Numbered from the stretch's first letter, positions 9,276 through 20,623 are shown. The stretch is DNA of 64,000 nt from Plasmodiophora brassicae (GCA_036867785.1 CP145421.1:186001-250000), one strand, 5' to 3'. Numbers and translations: made by a program. Notes: generated by a model from the letters alone, not told the origin.

Positions 9276-11849
9276 TTAAAACCCGCCGATTAGTACAGCA
9301 ACCGCGCACCAGAAGACGGAGCCGACCTGGGCAACGCCTTCCAGCCGGGACGATTCCTCGTCTGACACCAGGAACGTCCAGCGCCCAACGCTCAGGAACG
9401 TGTGGGCAGCCGTCACCGTTGATAAAGATGTCGTCCACTAGACCTTAGCTTAGCGCCGCCAGCCGATAAACGTGCGCCCTTTCACTTACGTTGCCTTGGA
9501 CCACCGTCTTCTGGGAGAACGCAACGTTTCCGTCCTGGTCGATGAACTTGTACCGGATATACCGTGTCGCCGTTAATAACGTGGCGTTCCACCCGATCTG
9601 GATTCCTGCGTCCGTTGTCTCACCAGCAAGGTACTGTGCACCGGGCGGCCTAGTTTACCCAAGGTCTTCGGGGACCCGTACAGGACGAACGGTCGACTGC
9701 TCGTGTTGTTGTCCATCGACCAGATCTTGATCGACGTGACGAATCGCTCGTCCGGGTTCGGCCTCTGCCACGTGACGCGGCTCATGATCTCGAACTGGAA
9801 CTGCTCGATCGCCGCAATGCCGTCGGCGCGAACCTCGGCGGACACCTGGAACAGCTGCCCCTCCGGCTCCAATTCGTCCACCTTCAGCGACCCGCGTATA
9901 TGATGGATCCGAGTCAGGCGATGCAACTCCAGCAGCAGGCAGCCCGTTGCTCGCCATGGCGCCGTTGCGCCGTTGATCGTACGGACGAGCTCCCGGCCTG
10001 TGCGACAACGCCGGAGCTCAGCGCCGTCGGAGCCGCCACCTGCGCAGTCCAGATGCAGTTACCGATGAGCTTCCACAGAGGATCGTCAGGGTTCTCTTGC
10101 GTGTAGACACTGCAGCTGCAGCGGTTCGACGGGATGCCTTGCTCCTTGCAGCTTCGGTCGGGGATTGGTTCGCGGAACGCCGACCGGCCCCGCGTCCAGG
10201 ACAGCTCGACCCGATTGCTGGGCAGCGGCGGTGCGATCAGGTCGACCTGGTCGACAGTCAGTGCGTTGCCGAAGGAATGACGCGCATTGCGCCCCCCCCT
10301 ACGAGTGTGGCGTGGACGTCCACGCCCGTAATCAGTTTATGTCGGTTGACGGCCAGGTTGGCTGCTGTTGCTGCCGACAGGTCCCGTCTGGGGACCCACA
10401 GGAACAGCGCTGGCAGGTTGTACTCGATCGTCAACGTCATCGTCTCCGACAGGTCTCCGTACCCTTGCACATGAACATCAGGGCCAGCCGGCGTGCGTAT
10501 TCTCATCCGCCTACCGATTCCGTGGTCGCCTGCCACAATGACGGTCGTATCGTCATCAACCGAGTTCAGGAACGCGGCCAACGCAGGATCCAACTGCGTT
10601 ACACGAAGGTACGTCTTTTCGTGCGCCTCATTCGTCTTCATGATCGTAAACGTACTCCGGCCACGCTCCTTCCCATTGGCGTCACTAACCGGCAGTACAT
10701 TCCGCAGGCAATGGTCGTACCTTGTAGACCGACCTGACCTGCGCCATGTAGTCGAACAGGTAATGATGCATGTGCCGACCCGCATAGCATATCTGGTTGA
10801 CCGTCGACTGCGAGAAGAAGTCGAGGACGTGCATGTGGTCCATGATGTCGCACATTACGTTCCCGACGGTATGGTCCGACATTGCCGCGTACGTCTTCTG
10901 GAAGTCGACGACTTCGTCCGGCGTCAGCTCTTCCTTGACCTTCTTCCTCAGTATGCGCCCCATTGATCCCGTGTTCTTGATGCACGCTTCTTCGATGAAC
11001 GCTGTCACGTATCCGGCCCGACGGTACCGTTCCGAGATAGTCAGCATGGTGTTGTTCGTGTCGTCCGTGAACTCTTTCGACGACACGCCCATCATGACCG
11101 GCGTGAAATTCATCTTGGTGCCCTTGCCGACCGCGTTGAACCGCGTGAAATCTACCAAGGCGTGCGACATCGAATGCGATAGGGCCTGGATTGTTTGCGG
11201 TAGTGCTCGCAGGGCGTGTTCCCTCGTCAGCGAGTCGACCAGGATATAGATGACGTGACGGGTTCGCCCTGCACTCGCAGGCTGGCTGTCCTTCTTCGGG
11301 ACCACCCGCAGATGCCAGTCGTGGGATACGTTCTGACGCCCGAATCGACATTCAACGAACACGTTCTCGGACGTCGTATCTACAGGCACTTGATCTAGTC
11401 CCTGGCCGGGGCATTAGCACGAACCAGATAATGGCAGAGCGCCCACGAACCAATCGCTTCTTTGCTGACGAACGGATACCGTCCGTAGTCCAATAGGTTA
11501 GGTTGCCACTAGAGCAGGCGCCCGGGATCGCCTGAAGCAACCCCGATCGCGTCAGGCGGCTGGCTCTGGCCGCTGTATGACTCGGGCAGGGTGCGATCTG
11601 GTCCGGACGTTTCCACAGCTGGGCGAACGTGGCGTCGGGCTCCGACGGTATCGTCACCGGGCAGGGCCCATCACGGAGGTCGGCATGCGCCCAGATCGAT
11701 CGCGGCACCGGATCCCGATCCAGGTCAGCGATCCAGGTCGGCGACCCCGACGTCAGGTAGAACTCCCACGACAATCGCGTGATGGTGAACGCGAACACGA
11801 CGAACGCGACCGTGGCCAGCGCCGGCCGGATCGTCCACCCGCGCCACAT
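9276..11849 (-). CDS. DUF229 family (sulfatase/alkaline-phosphatase fold) membrane protein
   Basis: A type II membrane protein: N-terminal anchor ALATVAFVVFAFTITRL, then the DUF229 core. Recognisable blocks are IYILVDSLTREHALRALPQT, a conserved ICYAGRHMHHYLFDYMAQ, NEAHEKTYLRVTQLD, the metal-site motif VIVAGDHGIGRRM, LPALFLWVPRRD, ITGVDVHATLV, and the cysteine segment CKEQGIPSNRCSC. Exon 1 is 11849-11451 (intron 49 bp); further short introns follow. The last exon, joined by a perfect GTAAGT donor near 9503, ends in a hydrophobic tail VFWCAVAVLIGGF, so the protein may also be anchored at its C-terminus. Substrate unknown; DUF229 proteins are common in animals and some protists and are predicted metal-dependent hydrolases. 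Exact internal exon joins in the middle are partly unsettled. Confidence 0.8.
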
Positions 11850-12232
11850 TGGAAGATACCGCCGCCGTGATTGTACAACGGCGATCGAGTATCGTACGCA
11901 CGGACGTTCAGATTCTGCAGCGCGCCCATACTTCGTCGCGCTTGACCTCGGATGCCGTTACTGGACGCTTGACCCGGTTCGGGATCAGGTACGTACCTTC
12001 CAGGGTGGCCACCGCCGCTCGTACAGCTCAAGTCGCGCATTGGGAGCTGCACACCGGGTAAACCGTCACGGGGCAGCGCCGATCAGGGGCACACGTTGCG
12101 CAGTGGGAGCTGCACTGCAGGCGCGCGACTGCGTTCCCGAGTCGGGCCGCACTATTTCTGGGCAGGACGTCCACTGTGGGACTGGTCGGGGATCCGGGGT
12201 ATGGGTTGGCTCGGCGTCGCCAAATTGGAACG
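11850..12232. promoter_or_regulatory. Divergent promoter region, DUF229 gene / TDH
   Basis: No gene is seen. It contains two copies of GGGAGCTGCAC (12042-12052 and 12104-12114), each preceded by CGCAnTG, 119-191 bp upstream of the TDH start, plus GCGACTGCGTTCCCGAGTCGG, similar to the unit repeated at 48935-49020. Confidence 0.4.
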
Positions 12233-13594
12233 ATGCTGTTGGCGACGTGGCGCCGGCATGTGTCGTCGTCGGCGATGCGGTACGCGCAGATGATGTCGAG
12301 CGGCGGATACATGCATTCCGGGTACTCGCAGCCGGAGTCGGAAACGACCACCAGGGTGCTGGTCACCGGGGCCGGCGGCCAGATCGGCGCGGAACTCGTC
12401 GGCGCGTTTTCTGCCATCTGGGGCGCCGACAACGTCATCGCCAGCGATATCAAGATGCCCAGGACGAACGATTCCCAGTTCGTCTACCTTGACGGTAGGT
12501 CCCCGACACGTGTGGGAGAATGGCAGACCGACAACTCCTTTGACTGCCTCAGTGCTCCGCTTCGACGATATGGCCAGAATCGTCGCCGAGAACCGCATCA
12601 CAATGGTTGTCCATTTAGCATCGCTCCTGTCGGCGGTCGGCGAGCGGAACCCGCAGCTGGCTCTGAAACTGAACGTTCGCGGCACCGAGCACGTCCTCGA
12701 ACTGGTAATGCCCTCGCGGCGGCCCCGCCGTCGCGTTGCTGAAGCCCGGCGCATAGGCTCGCGCCAACGACCTGAAGGTGTTCATTCCATCGTCGATTGC
12801 CGCGTTCGGTGCAACGACGCCTCGGGAGATGACCCCGGACGAGACGATCACGAGGCCGAACACGGTGTACGGTATCACGAAGGTCTACTCGGAGATGCTG
12901 GGCGATTATTACGCGCGCCGTTACGATGTCGACTTCCGCTCGCTTCGGTACCCAGGTCCCCGTGTCATGCACCCAACGCTGTCGTTTGCTGCTGCTGAAA
13001 TCCGCACCGGTCAGGAATCATCTCCCCCAGTCCTCCTGGTGGTGGCACAACAGACTGTACGCCCTGACGCGTCGTTCCTCGTACGGGTGGCTAACAATGC
13101 TCCAGATGCCGTCGACATCTACTTTGCGGCGCTGAAAACCGGCAAGTACACGTGCTTCCTGAAACCGGACACGGAGCGTAAGGTTTTGTCAGTCGCGCCA
13201 GCTGCTCGACCGTACTGACTGCCTCGTGTGCCAGTCCCAATGCTCTACATGCCCGACTGCGTCATGGTACGTTGCGCTCTTCGAGACACCCACGAGGTCT
13301 GACGCCCCGCAGGGGACATGCCAGCTGCTGCAGGCGCCCAAGGAGGCGTTGACGAGGACGACATACAACATGACGGGGATGTCATTCACGCCGGCCACGC
13401 TGGCCGCGTCGATCCAGAAAGTCCTCCCGGGGTTCCAGATCGAGTACGCGCCCGACTTCCGCCAGGCGATCGCCGACACGTGGCCGCGATCGATCGACGA
13501 TTCGCTGGCCCGACGCGACTGGCAGTGGACGCCGAACTTCGACCTCGACCGCATGACGTGCGACATGCTCGAACAGATTAAGCGGCTTCTGTAA
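12233..13594 (+). CDS. TDH: L-threonine 3-dehydrogenase, mitochondrial
   Basis: NAD-dependent short-chain (extended SDR) enzyme oxidising threonine to 2-amino-3-ketobutyrate. Seven exons: 12233-12494, 12553-12704, 12757-12955, 13015-13056, 13106-13177, 13235-13266, 13313-13594 (346 aa, introns 46-59 bp). Seen in the sequence: a basic, acid-free leader MLLATWRRHVSSSAMRY typical of mitochondrial import; Rossmann motif VLVTGAGGQIG; FIPSSIAAFG; the catalytic YGITK; GIISPSPPGGGTTDYA; LKTGKYTCFLKPDT; LPMLYMPDC; and the family end YNMTGMSFTP, RQAIADTWP, DDSLARRDWQW. The match to animal TDH is strong over the whole length. Start: first ATG giving a targeting leader; an in-frame GTG lies upstream. Confidence 0.93.
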
Positions 13595-13753
13595 AATGCG
13601 GGATGATGGACCCTTCGGATCCAGTGCAGGGCGCAAAAATCTATTATAAGAAAAGCGTGGCGGACTTGTTGTTTTGGAGGGGGGCGCAGTTTGCTGCGGG
13701 GCGCCCCGTGGGTCGCTTCCGAAGCCTGATCAATTGATCATTCGGGTAATGTC

Positions 13754-14989
13754 ATGTCGGGTGGAAGGGGCGACGCGATCACGTTCCCGGAGCTGGATGG
13801 CGAGTACGAGGTCCTCCGTGTGGTATCGCGTGGGACGTTCTCGACCGTGTACCTGGCGCGGCTGCGCGCCCACCCGGACCGGCATGTCGCGCTGAAGCGG
13901 GTCATGAGGACGTCCGCCCCGGAGCGGACGGCCAACGAGGTCGAATGCCTGATCATGGCCGGTGGCCGGTGCAATGTCTGCCCGATACTTCACGCGAACC
14001 GGTGCGTTCTGGTAGAAACCATGCCCACCGGTCTCGTGATGCGTCCTTCTCAGGTTCGAGGACCAGGTCACGCTCGTTCTGCAGTACTTCCCGCATGACG
14101 ACTTCAAGGATTACTTCGAGTGTGGCCATTCTACTGGTTCGGTGGTCATTACTAACCGGCTATGTGCAGCGTCATGACCCTGGACGAGATTCAAGCGTAC
14201 ATGTGGTCGCTGTTCGAAGCCCTGGAATGCGTTCATTCCCTGGGCATAATTCATCGGTCCGCGCGCATCCCCTCAGCAATGCAACACAAAGCAGTGTGTC
14301 TGACTGTTTGACAACGCAGAGATGTGAAGCCGTCGAACTTCTTGTACAATCGCGATGCGGGGCGGTTTCAGCTGATAGACTTCGGGTTGGCCCAGCAAGT
14401 TAGCAAGCTTCGCGAGAAAGGCGATCGTCGTGCTGCTGACCCTGGCGGGCCACGAGTGCCGCTAGGTGCAGTAGATCGCGCAGGTACGCGCGGGTTCCGG
14501 GCCCCTGAGGTCCTTCTCCTCGTGAAGCACCAGACGGTTGCCATTGACATATGGTCTGCTGGAGCTATTCTGCTTTGCATTATTACCGGACGGTACCCGT
14601 TCTTTCAGTCTGCCGACGACATGACCGCCATTGCGGAGGTATCCCTGCTCCTGTTTGCAAAGCGCATCGATCTCAGGCCGCTGCTGCACAGATGGCAGCA
14701 ATATTCGGATCGACGCGCCTACGTGAAGCGGCCGCAAGCTTGAACCGGTCGATATCTCTGCCGGAGCGCATACCCGCCCGGTCATGGAGAGATCTGCGGC
14801 AGTTCTTGGATGGCGGCTCGAGAGACGACCTGCCGGACACGCTCTTCGATCTCCTGGACAGATGCTTAGGTCGGGATGGCCTGACGATGCTGTTGTCGCA
14901 TTTGTATTCATCTGAAACCCGCAGAACCGAAACCGGGTTCCAGGATCACCGCTGCGGAAGCCCTGAAACATCCCTTCTTCAATACGTAG
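13754..14989 (+). CDS. CDC7: CDC7/DDK-type protein kinase
   Basis: Serine/threonine kinase that fires replication origins by phosphorylating MCM with its partner Dbf4. Six exons: 13754-14001, 14054-14119, 14170-14256, 14320-14638, 14692-14869, 14925-14989 (320 aa). Motifs in order: glycine loop VVSRGTFSTVYLA, VALKRVM (catalytic Lys), EVECLI (helix C Glu), VLQYFPHDDFKDYF, IIHRDVKPSNFLYN, LIDFGLAQ, and the CDC7-specific TRGFRAPEVLL plus IDIWSAGAILL, GRYPFFQSADDMTA. The last exon carries the kinase end RITAAEALKHPFFNT. The protein is minimal: the kinase insert between DFG and APE that is long in metazoan CDC7 is only about 25 residues here. Confidence 0.92.
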
Positions 14990-15805
14990 AATATCTCAAA
15001 AGAACCCCCATTATTATTGCATCGCTTGATGGGCCCAACCGAAGGCCTGTGCACCCATTCGCGATCCACGTGCGTCCCATCTGGAATCCTGTTCGATAAG
15101 CTTGGACGAATCGCGTCTGTTTACATGATGCGCAGACCCAGGAATATGGAATTGTATAATACACGCTCTTGTCATGAAGGCTGTATAATACAGGTAATTC
15201 GGTCCGGATCCAAACCAATGTCCTGAACTAACTCATTCCCCTTCAATTGTTCGGGAAGCTGTCTCCGTCCCCCATCACGTTTGTTCTTTTCCGCCGATGT
15301 CGATGCAGACCAAAGGCCAAGCGTCGACGTGTGACAGACAACTGGGTCGGACGTGCTAGAGCAAGGAGCATCCCTGGCGGACCTGCAAGAAGGCCCGAGC
15401 ATGCTCGGGGAGTACACGTGCGGTGCAGCAGCGGCGAGCTGGCAAGCGGGACGAGCGAGGCGCCGGTGCGCAATCCAGGGAAGGGCGAGCGGCTCCGGGT
15501 ACCTGTCAAGATCGACCTCAATGAGTGCGATAAGGATCCGTGGGAAGATCGCGAGGCGGTGAAGACCTGACTGAACGAGCCATGTCGCTGGTCCGACGCG
15601 TGGACGCGAGTCGGGAGGACGCGGAGAACAACGTGCTGTCCAAGTACATGCACCCGGCCCAGCGGGGGCACGCCGGGGCGTCGACCTGGCTGTTCCCGAC
15701 CGAGTCGTTCGTGCAAGTGCTCGTGGACGCACGCGAATACCTCTTGGACAAGGAGGCGCGGATACGGCGGCCAAATCCCTCAAGCAGGGGGATGGCGAGA
15801 CCCTG

Positions 15806-17287
15806 ACGGCCGTCCTGCCTGTTACTTACGGAACCGCAGCAGCAGCAGGGCTCTGGACGTCGGAGTGACCCCGTACGAGAAGGTGCACAATGCCAAGCCG
15901 GACGTGGCACACCTGCGGATGTGGGGTTGCAGGGCCATGTATAAGGACGGCAAGGCCAGGAAGCTGGACTCGAAGGCGCGCAGAGGCATCTTCGTCGGAT
16001 ACCCGGAAGCGACCAAAGGCTACCGAGTCTACGACCCAGTAGTACGGTCCAAGGTCGCTATAACGAGAGACGTCGTGTTCTACGAAGACCAATTCGGCGA
16101 CGATGATGATGACGAAGTACCAGATCTGGTGTCGGAATCGGAAGATGATCAGGATGATGACGGTGGTAAGGAGCAGGAGGAGACCCAGGAACGACGTTCG
16201 GAACGAGAACGGAAGGCGCCTGTCCGGTATGGGCTCGACGAGTATGCCGGGATGGCGGTCGAGGAAACACTCCTGACGGCCCAAGGAGATCCGAGAACGA
16301 GGCTGGAGGCGCTAGAGTCGGCGAATGCACAAGAGTGGCAAGTCGCGATCGATGACGAGCTGCGAGCCCTGAACAAGAACCAGATCTGGGAGCTGTGCCC
16401 AAGACCAGCTGAACGGAAGGTCATCGACGGCCGTTGGGTGTTCAAACTGAAACAGGACCAGGATGGCAACCCATCTCGGTGCAAAGCTCGCTACGTTGCA
16501 CGAGGGTTCACTCAAGTCCCTGGAACGGATTTCGTGGACACCTACGCGCCGGTGGCATCAACGACAATGCAGAGGGCTCTATTGTCTATGGCTGCCATGA
16601 ACGACCTTGAGATCTACCAGCTCGATATTGAAACGAGTTTTCAACACCAGGATGTGCGCGAGGAGCTCTACATCGAGTTGCCGGAAGGGTATGTTTTCCC
16701 AGAAGGAACAAGCCGGAAGACACACTGCGGGAGGCTACAAAAGGCGCTGTACGGGCTCAAGCAGGCGGCGTTCGAGCTTGATCGAAAGATTCGAGACGTC
16801 CTGACGAAGGCGGGGTACACCTTCAGCAGAGAAGATCCGTGCGTATTCTACCGTGTGTACAAGGGCAACTATCTGGTCTGCACAATTCATATCGACGACT
16901 TGTGCGTGGCGACGACGGTAAGGCTGATCATGTACGAGGATTTGAAGCAAGCGCTGGAAAAGGAGTTTCCTGTCAAGGATCTAGGCGATGTCAACTTCCT
17001 GCTAGGTTGCAAGATCGAACGAGACCGGAAGCGAAGGACATTGGCATTGAGCCAACAGGCGTACGCGAAGCGAGCGGTGGAGCGCTTCAACATGCACGAT
17101 GCAAAACCGGCCGCTACTCCAAGCTCGACCTCGATGCAGCTAAAGAAGGGGCCAGCGGTCGACAGCGGGTTCCCGTACCGTGAGGCGGTCGGGACGTTGA
17201 TGTATTTGGCGGTCATGACGCGGCCGGATATCATGGAGGCGGTCAGCGCTGTCGCTAGGTTTGTCGAATGCCCAACCGCAGAACACG
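15806..17287 (+). pseudogene. Copia pol fragment: integrase C-terminus and reverse transcriptase
   Basis: An open frame starting inside the integrase C-terminal region: LRNRSSSRALDVGVTPYEK, then LRMWGCRAMYK, FVGYPEATKGYRVYDP. An acidic linker (FGDDDDDEVPDL) follows, then the copia RT: WQVAIDDELRALNKN, RWVFKLKQDQDG, ARGFTQVPGTDFVDTYAPVA, YQLDIETSFQ, ALYGLKQA, and the catalytic IHIDDLCVA in place of the usual YVDD box, then KDLGDVNFLLGCKIER. It breaks off abruptly at ECPTAEHAT (17287), where sequence switches to the opposite-strand copy. Gag, protease, the integrase DDE core and RNase H are missing, so it is a 5'- and 3'-truncated copy though its frame is still open. Confidence 0.85.
16765..17287 (+). 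repeat. Left arm of 523-bp inverted repeat
   Basis: Nearly identical (only a few mismatches seen, for example ACAATTCAT versus GCAATTCAT) to the reverse complement of 17459-17981. The arms are separated by 171 bp unique to the minus-strand copy. Confidence 0.85.
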
Positions 17288-18120
17288 CCACCGCTCCTCC
17301 GTTCAGCGGCATGAGCATGCCCGAGACCGACCTGCGATCGTCAGGGTCTTGCGCCCACGTCGCGTCCCCATACACCCGTAGACCGTTCTCTATTCCGAAC
17401 ACGATCCCGTGCTCGATCGTCCTCTTGACGTACCGGAGAATGCGCTTCACAGCGGTTACGTGTTCTGCGGTTGGGCATTCGACAAACCTAGCGACAGCGC
17501 TGACCGCCTCCATGATATCCGGCCGCGTCATGACCGCCAAATACATCAACGTCCCGACCGCCTCACGGTACGGGAACCCGCTGTCGACCGCTGGCCCCTT
17601 CTTTAGCTGCATCGAGGTCGAGCTTGGAGTAGCGGCCGGTTTTGCATCGTGCATGTTGAAGCGCTCCACCGCTCGCTTCGCGTACGCCTGTTGGCTCAAT
17701 GCCAATGTCCTTCGCTTCCGGTCTCGTTCGATCTTGCAACCTAGCAGGAAGTTGACATCGCCTAGATCCTTGACAGGAAACTCCTTTTCCAGCGCTTGCT
17801 TCAAATCCTCGTACATGATCAGCCTTACCGTCGTCGCCACGCACAAGTCGTCGATATGAATTGCGCAGACCAGATAGTTGCCCTTGTACACACGGTAGAA
17901 TACGCACGGATCTTCTCTGCTGAAGGTGTACCCCGCCTTCGTCAGGACGTCTCGAATCTTTCAATCAAGCTCGAACGCCGCAGGTGTCCACGAATCCGTT
18001 CCAGGGACTTGAGCGAACCCTCGTGCAACGTAGCGAGCTTTGTACCGAGATGGGTTGCCGTCCTGGTCCCGTCTCAGTTTGAAACACCCAACGGCCGTCG
18101 ATGACCTTCCGTTCAGCTGG
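17288..18120 (-). pseudogene. Copia pol fragment on the opposite strand: RT and RNase H
   Basis: Reading on minus from 18120: FKLRRDQDGNPSRYKARYVA, ARGFAQVPGTDS, then a deletion of about 220 bp plus one lost base that joins GTGGACACCT to the sequence coding AAFELD. From there it is nearly identical to the plus copy (IHIDDLCVATT). Unlike the plus copy it continues past the break into RNase H: VKRILRYVKRTIEHGI and the motif RVYGDATWAQDPDDRRSVSG. It ends at the fold-back junction near 17288. The deletion and frameshift make it a pseudogene. Confidence 0.8.
17459..17981 (-). repeat. Right arm of 523-bp inverted repeat
   Basis: Reverse-complement partner of 16765-17287. Such high identity means either a recent fold-back insertion or gene conversion between arms, or an assembly/library artefact. 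Confidence 0.85.
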
Positions 18121-18134
18121 TCTTGGGCACAGCT

Positions 18135-18640
18135 CGCGCTAGGAGTACTGGGGGAACGGCCCCGATCACGCACAGGACAACGAGGTCTATGACATCTACC
18201 TGGCGTCGCTCAACACGCAGGACGTGCGCAACAAGCTCGAGACAAAGCACATGCTCTGGGAGCATCTGGAGACTTGGCGGACGTACCGCGGGAAGATCGC
18301 GTTCATACGCGAATGCCTGTACGAGGAACGCAATGCTGAAGCCGACGAAGATGGCGGTCGTCGGCGCGGTCGGCAAGACAGTGCGTCGGACGTGCCAGAG
18401 CAAGGAGCATTCCTGGCGGACCTGCAAGAAGGCTTGGCGTCGTCTGCGTTGCGCTCCTCGTAGAGGCATTCGCGTATGAACCCGATCTTCTCCCGGTAGG
18501 TCCGTCGCGTCTCCAGATGCTCCCAGAGCATGTGTTTGATCTCGAGATGGCCGCGCACCTGCGTGTTGAGCGACGCCAGGTAGATGTCATAGACCTCGTT
18601 GTCCTGTGCGTGACCGGGGCCGTTCTCCCGGTACTCCTAG
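18135..18640. repeat. Inverted repeat of gag-like sequence (diverged)
   Basis: The segment 18135-18340 on plus is repeated as reverse complement at about 18430-18640. Both code on their own strand for DNEVYDIYLASLNTQ and KHMLWEHLET...FIRECLYEERNA, a gag-polyprotein-like helix set. Differences are frequent (TWRTYRGKIAF versus RRTYREKIGF), so this palindrome is older than the one at 16765-17981. Confidence 0.7.
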
Positions 18641-19551
18641 CGCCGCCTCGAGCCGGGGCAGGAAGGCCGTCAGGGTCTCGCCATCCCCCTGCTTGAGGAC
18701 CTCCTTGGCTGCGAGAGGACCATCGCCCTGGAGTCGTCCAGATCCAGTCCGAGTGTCGCGATCTCTCCCCTCTGCTGGATTCGTTCCTCGTCCTGGACCT
18801 TCAAGTGCGCGATGGTCGACCCCAACATGGTGCGCATCTCGTCCAAGTTCTCCGCCTTGACTGTGATCGCCGCACCCGTCGACGCATCGTCCGCCGAAAT
18901 GGTTCACCCCGTTTCTGCAAACGGTTGTGTGTGCTGGACACACGCCGCGGGGATTGCTTTTGGGCACGTGCAGCCGATATTCAGACTCCACACCTGCGTA
19001 GACCGCTCGAATACAACCGTTTGTAGAATACAGACATTCGGGGCCAGGTGCTCTCGACGCCGTGACTGGGTGGTACTCGCCACCAACGCCAACCAGCAAA
19101 CGCAGGGCCTCTCCTGCCGTGGACGCTGCTTCACGACTCTGACAAGCACGTCCGTCCCAAGTTTCCCGTCGACGACGTCACAGATGCGTCCATTATCATC
19201 GCGCATTGCCCCATTATTCGATGTTGAACAACTTCGATGTCGGCAGGTGTCGGTGCGTACTTCATGCAGGACGCACCTTTACGAAGAAGTTTCTCCCGTG
19301 TCGCGCGTCGAAAGTGCGCGTGTGACGACCAGACAGGACCAGACCATGCATCGCTGACGGTCGTTGAACTCCGGACGCGACGGACGCCTGTCCCGCCCGC
19401 GGGGTCCGCACGAACATCGCTGCGACGCAATCTATTTCTGGCGATTCCGCGGCTCTACCTGTAGCTACAGTCGCCTGCTTGCCAAAATCCTGTCTGGCGT
19501 GGATCGCGCGGACAGTCTGCAGACCCTCCAACGACAGCTTCAGCAGCGGCA
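18641..19551. other. Region without a supported gene
   Basis: About 900 bp. The left end still has gag-like words on minus (GDGETLTAFLPRLEAAL near 18690-18640), so transposon sequence extends to about 18750. At 19130-19550 minus-strand pieces such as GLVLSGRHTRTFDARHGRNF and NGRICDVVDGKLGTDVLV look weakly coding but cannot be joined into a convincing gene. Confidence 0.35.
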
Positions 19552-20571
19552 ATGAAGGCGACCACGTTCGCTCCAGTTCTGGTGGTACTGGCGGCGCTAG
19601 CGGGTGCGGACCACTTCCAGTTCGGCGTTGGCCAGCGCGAACGTTGCGTCGAGCGCGCCTGCCGCGGCGCCGGCAGCTCGATGACGAGCGTGACGGTAAC
19701 GAGTTGCACCCAGCTCAATGCATTGGGGAAACACATCAAGCAAGTTCCGAATCTCGTGTCGATTATATTCATTGGCGAGTGGACCCCGAGATGCTCCGTC
19801 CGCAACGTTGGATCGCTCATTCACAAGATCGACGCGTCGCGAACGCCGACGTCGGACATCAGTGCCCTGTTGCACCTCACCGATCTTGTCGACCTGGACC
19901 TGTCCCACAGCCACGTCTCGGGCAGCGTCGATGTCGCCAAGTTGTCGAGCCTTGTTCAGCTGGACTTATCGCATACCGCCATCACGTCACTGACGGGGCT
20001 GGGCGACCTGAAGAATGTGAACTACCTCGATGCTTCGTACACGCCGCTGACGAGTGTTTCCGGGCTCGACCAGCTGGATCGCTTGGTCGTCCTGGACCTG
20101 TCCCACACGAAATTGCGGTTTCTGAGGAGAGTTGAGACACTACCGAATCTGGCCTACGTGGACCTGTCTCACACACGGCTTCGGAGCGCCTCCGGTTTGC
20201 TTTCTGACGCGCATCTTCTGTCATTCCTAAACTTGGACGAGACGTCAATACCAGAACGCGACACGGTGCCGCCGGGAGCTGGAGCGCCGCAAACCCTGAA
20301 GGACGACCTGGAGCTGGAAATCCTTGCCATGGAAGCGCTGGACGTGTCCGGGGGAGCGATGGTCACGAAGTGGAGCGCGCTGCTGAAGGAATCGAAACGC
20401 GTACTGGACGACTGCGAGTCGGGCGTGTTCCTGAAGGAAGTGGAGGACAGCGGGAGCTACGAGAACAAGGCCGACATGACGGAACAGGCTCGTCGTGACA
20501 ATGATGCTCGCGCACGCAAAGCCTTAGTGATGATCAAGGAGTGCTACCTGCACCTACTGGATGACAATTGA
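19552..20571 (+). CDS. Secreted leucine-rich-repeat protein
   Basis: A single exon, 339 aa. A signal peptide (MKATTFAPVLVVLAALAGA, cleavage before DH) is followed by a short cysteine-containing cap and about seven LRRs of 22-24 residues with the pattern LVDLDLSHSHVSGSV, LVQLDLSHTAITSLTGLGDL, VNYLDASYTPLTSVSGL, LVVLDLSHTKLRFL, LAYVDLSHTRLRSASGLL. The C-terminal 90 residues are helical and charged (KESKRVLDDCESG, EQARRDNDARARKALVM). There is no membrane anchor or GPI signal, so it is probably secreted or lumenal. The ligand is unknown. The start is the first ATG and gives the signal peptide. Confidence 0.85.
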   Translation: MKATTFAPVLVVLAALAGADHFQFGVGQRERCVERACRGAGSSMTSVTVTSCTQLNALGKHIKQVPNLVSIIFIGEWTPRCSVRNVGSLIHKIDASRTPTSDISALLHLTDLVDLDLSHSHVSGSVDVAKLSSLVQLDLSHTAITSLTGLGDLKNVNYLDASYTPLTSVSGLDQLDRLVVLDLSHTKLRFLRRVETLPNLAYVDLSHTRLRSASGLLSDAHLLSFLNLDETSIPERDTVPPGAGAPQTLKDDLELEILAMEALDVSGGAMVTKWSALLKESKRVLDDCESGVFLKEVEDSGSYENKADMTEQARRDNDARARKALVMIKECYLHLLDDN

Positions 20572-20623
20572 GCGGCATGACGACGTCCACACGATCCTTG
20601 CATGTAAATTCACGTGTATCTTC

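Larger units (their letters stand above)
15241..18640. mobile_element. Degraded Ty1/copia retrotransposon cluster, rearranged
   Basis: Pieces of at least two copia-type elements lie here in both orientations: a gag-like piece (about 15360-15805), an integrase C-terminus plus reverse transcriptase copy on plus (15806-17287), an RT plus RNase H copy on minus (17981-17288), a further RT piece on minus (18120-17982), and a gag-like region duplicated as an inverted repeat (18135-18640). Short words such as GGCGGACCTGCAAGAAGGC recur at about 15377 and 18417. No intact gag, protease or full integrase and no clear LTR pair were found, so the cluster is non-autonomous. Borders are approximate. Confidence 0.75.

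Noticed and set aside
15865-17859. A single 664-codon copia polyprotein on plus
   Set aside because: Only the part up to 17287 is real pol sequence; the rest is antisense of the inverted second copy.
19130-19550. Possible small minus-strand gene overlapping the LRR gene start
   Set aside because: Several weakly coding pieces, but no splice solution, no family and overlap with a clear divergent gene; left as an unsupported region.
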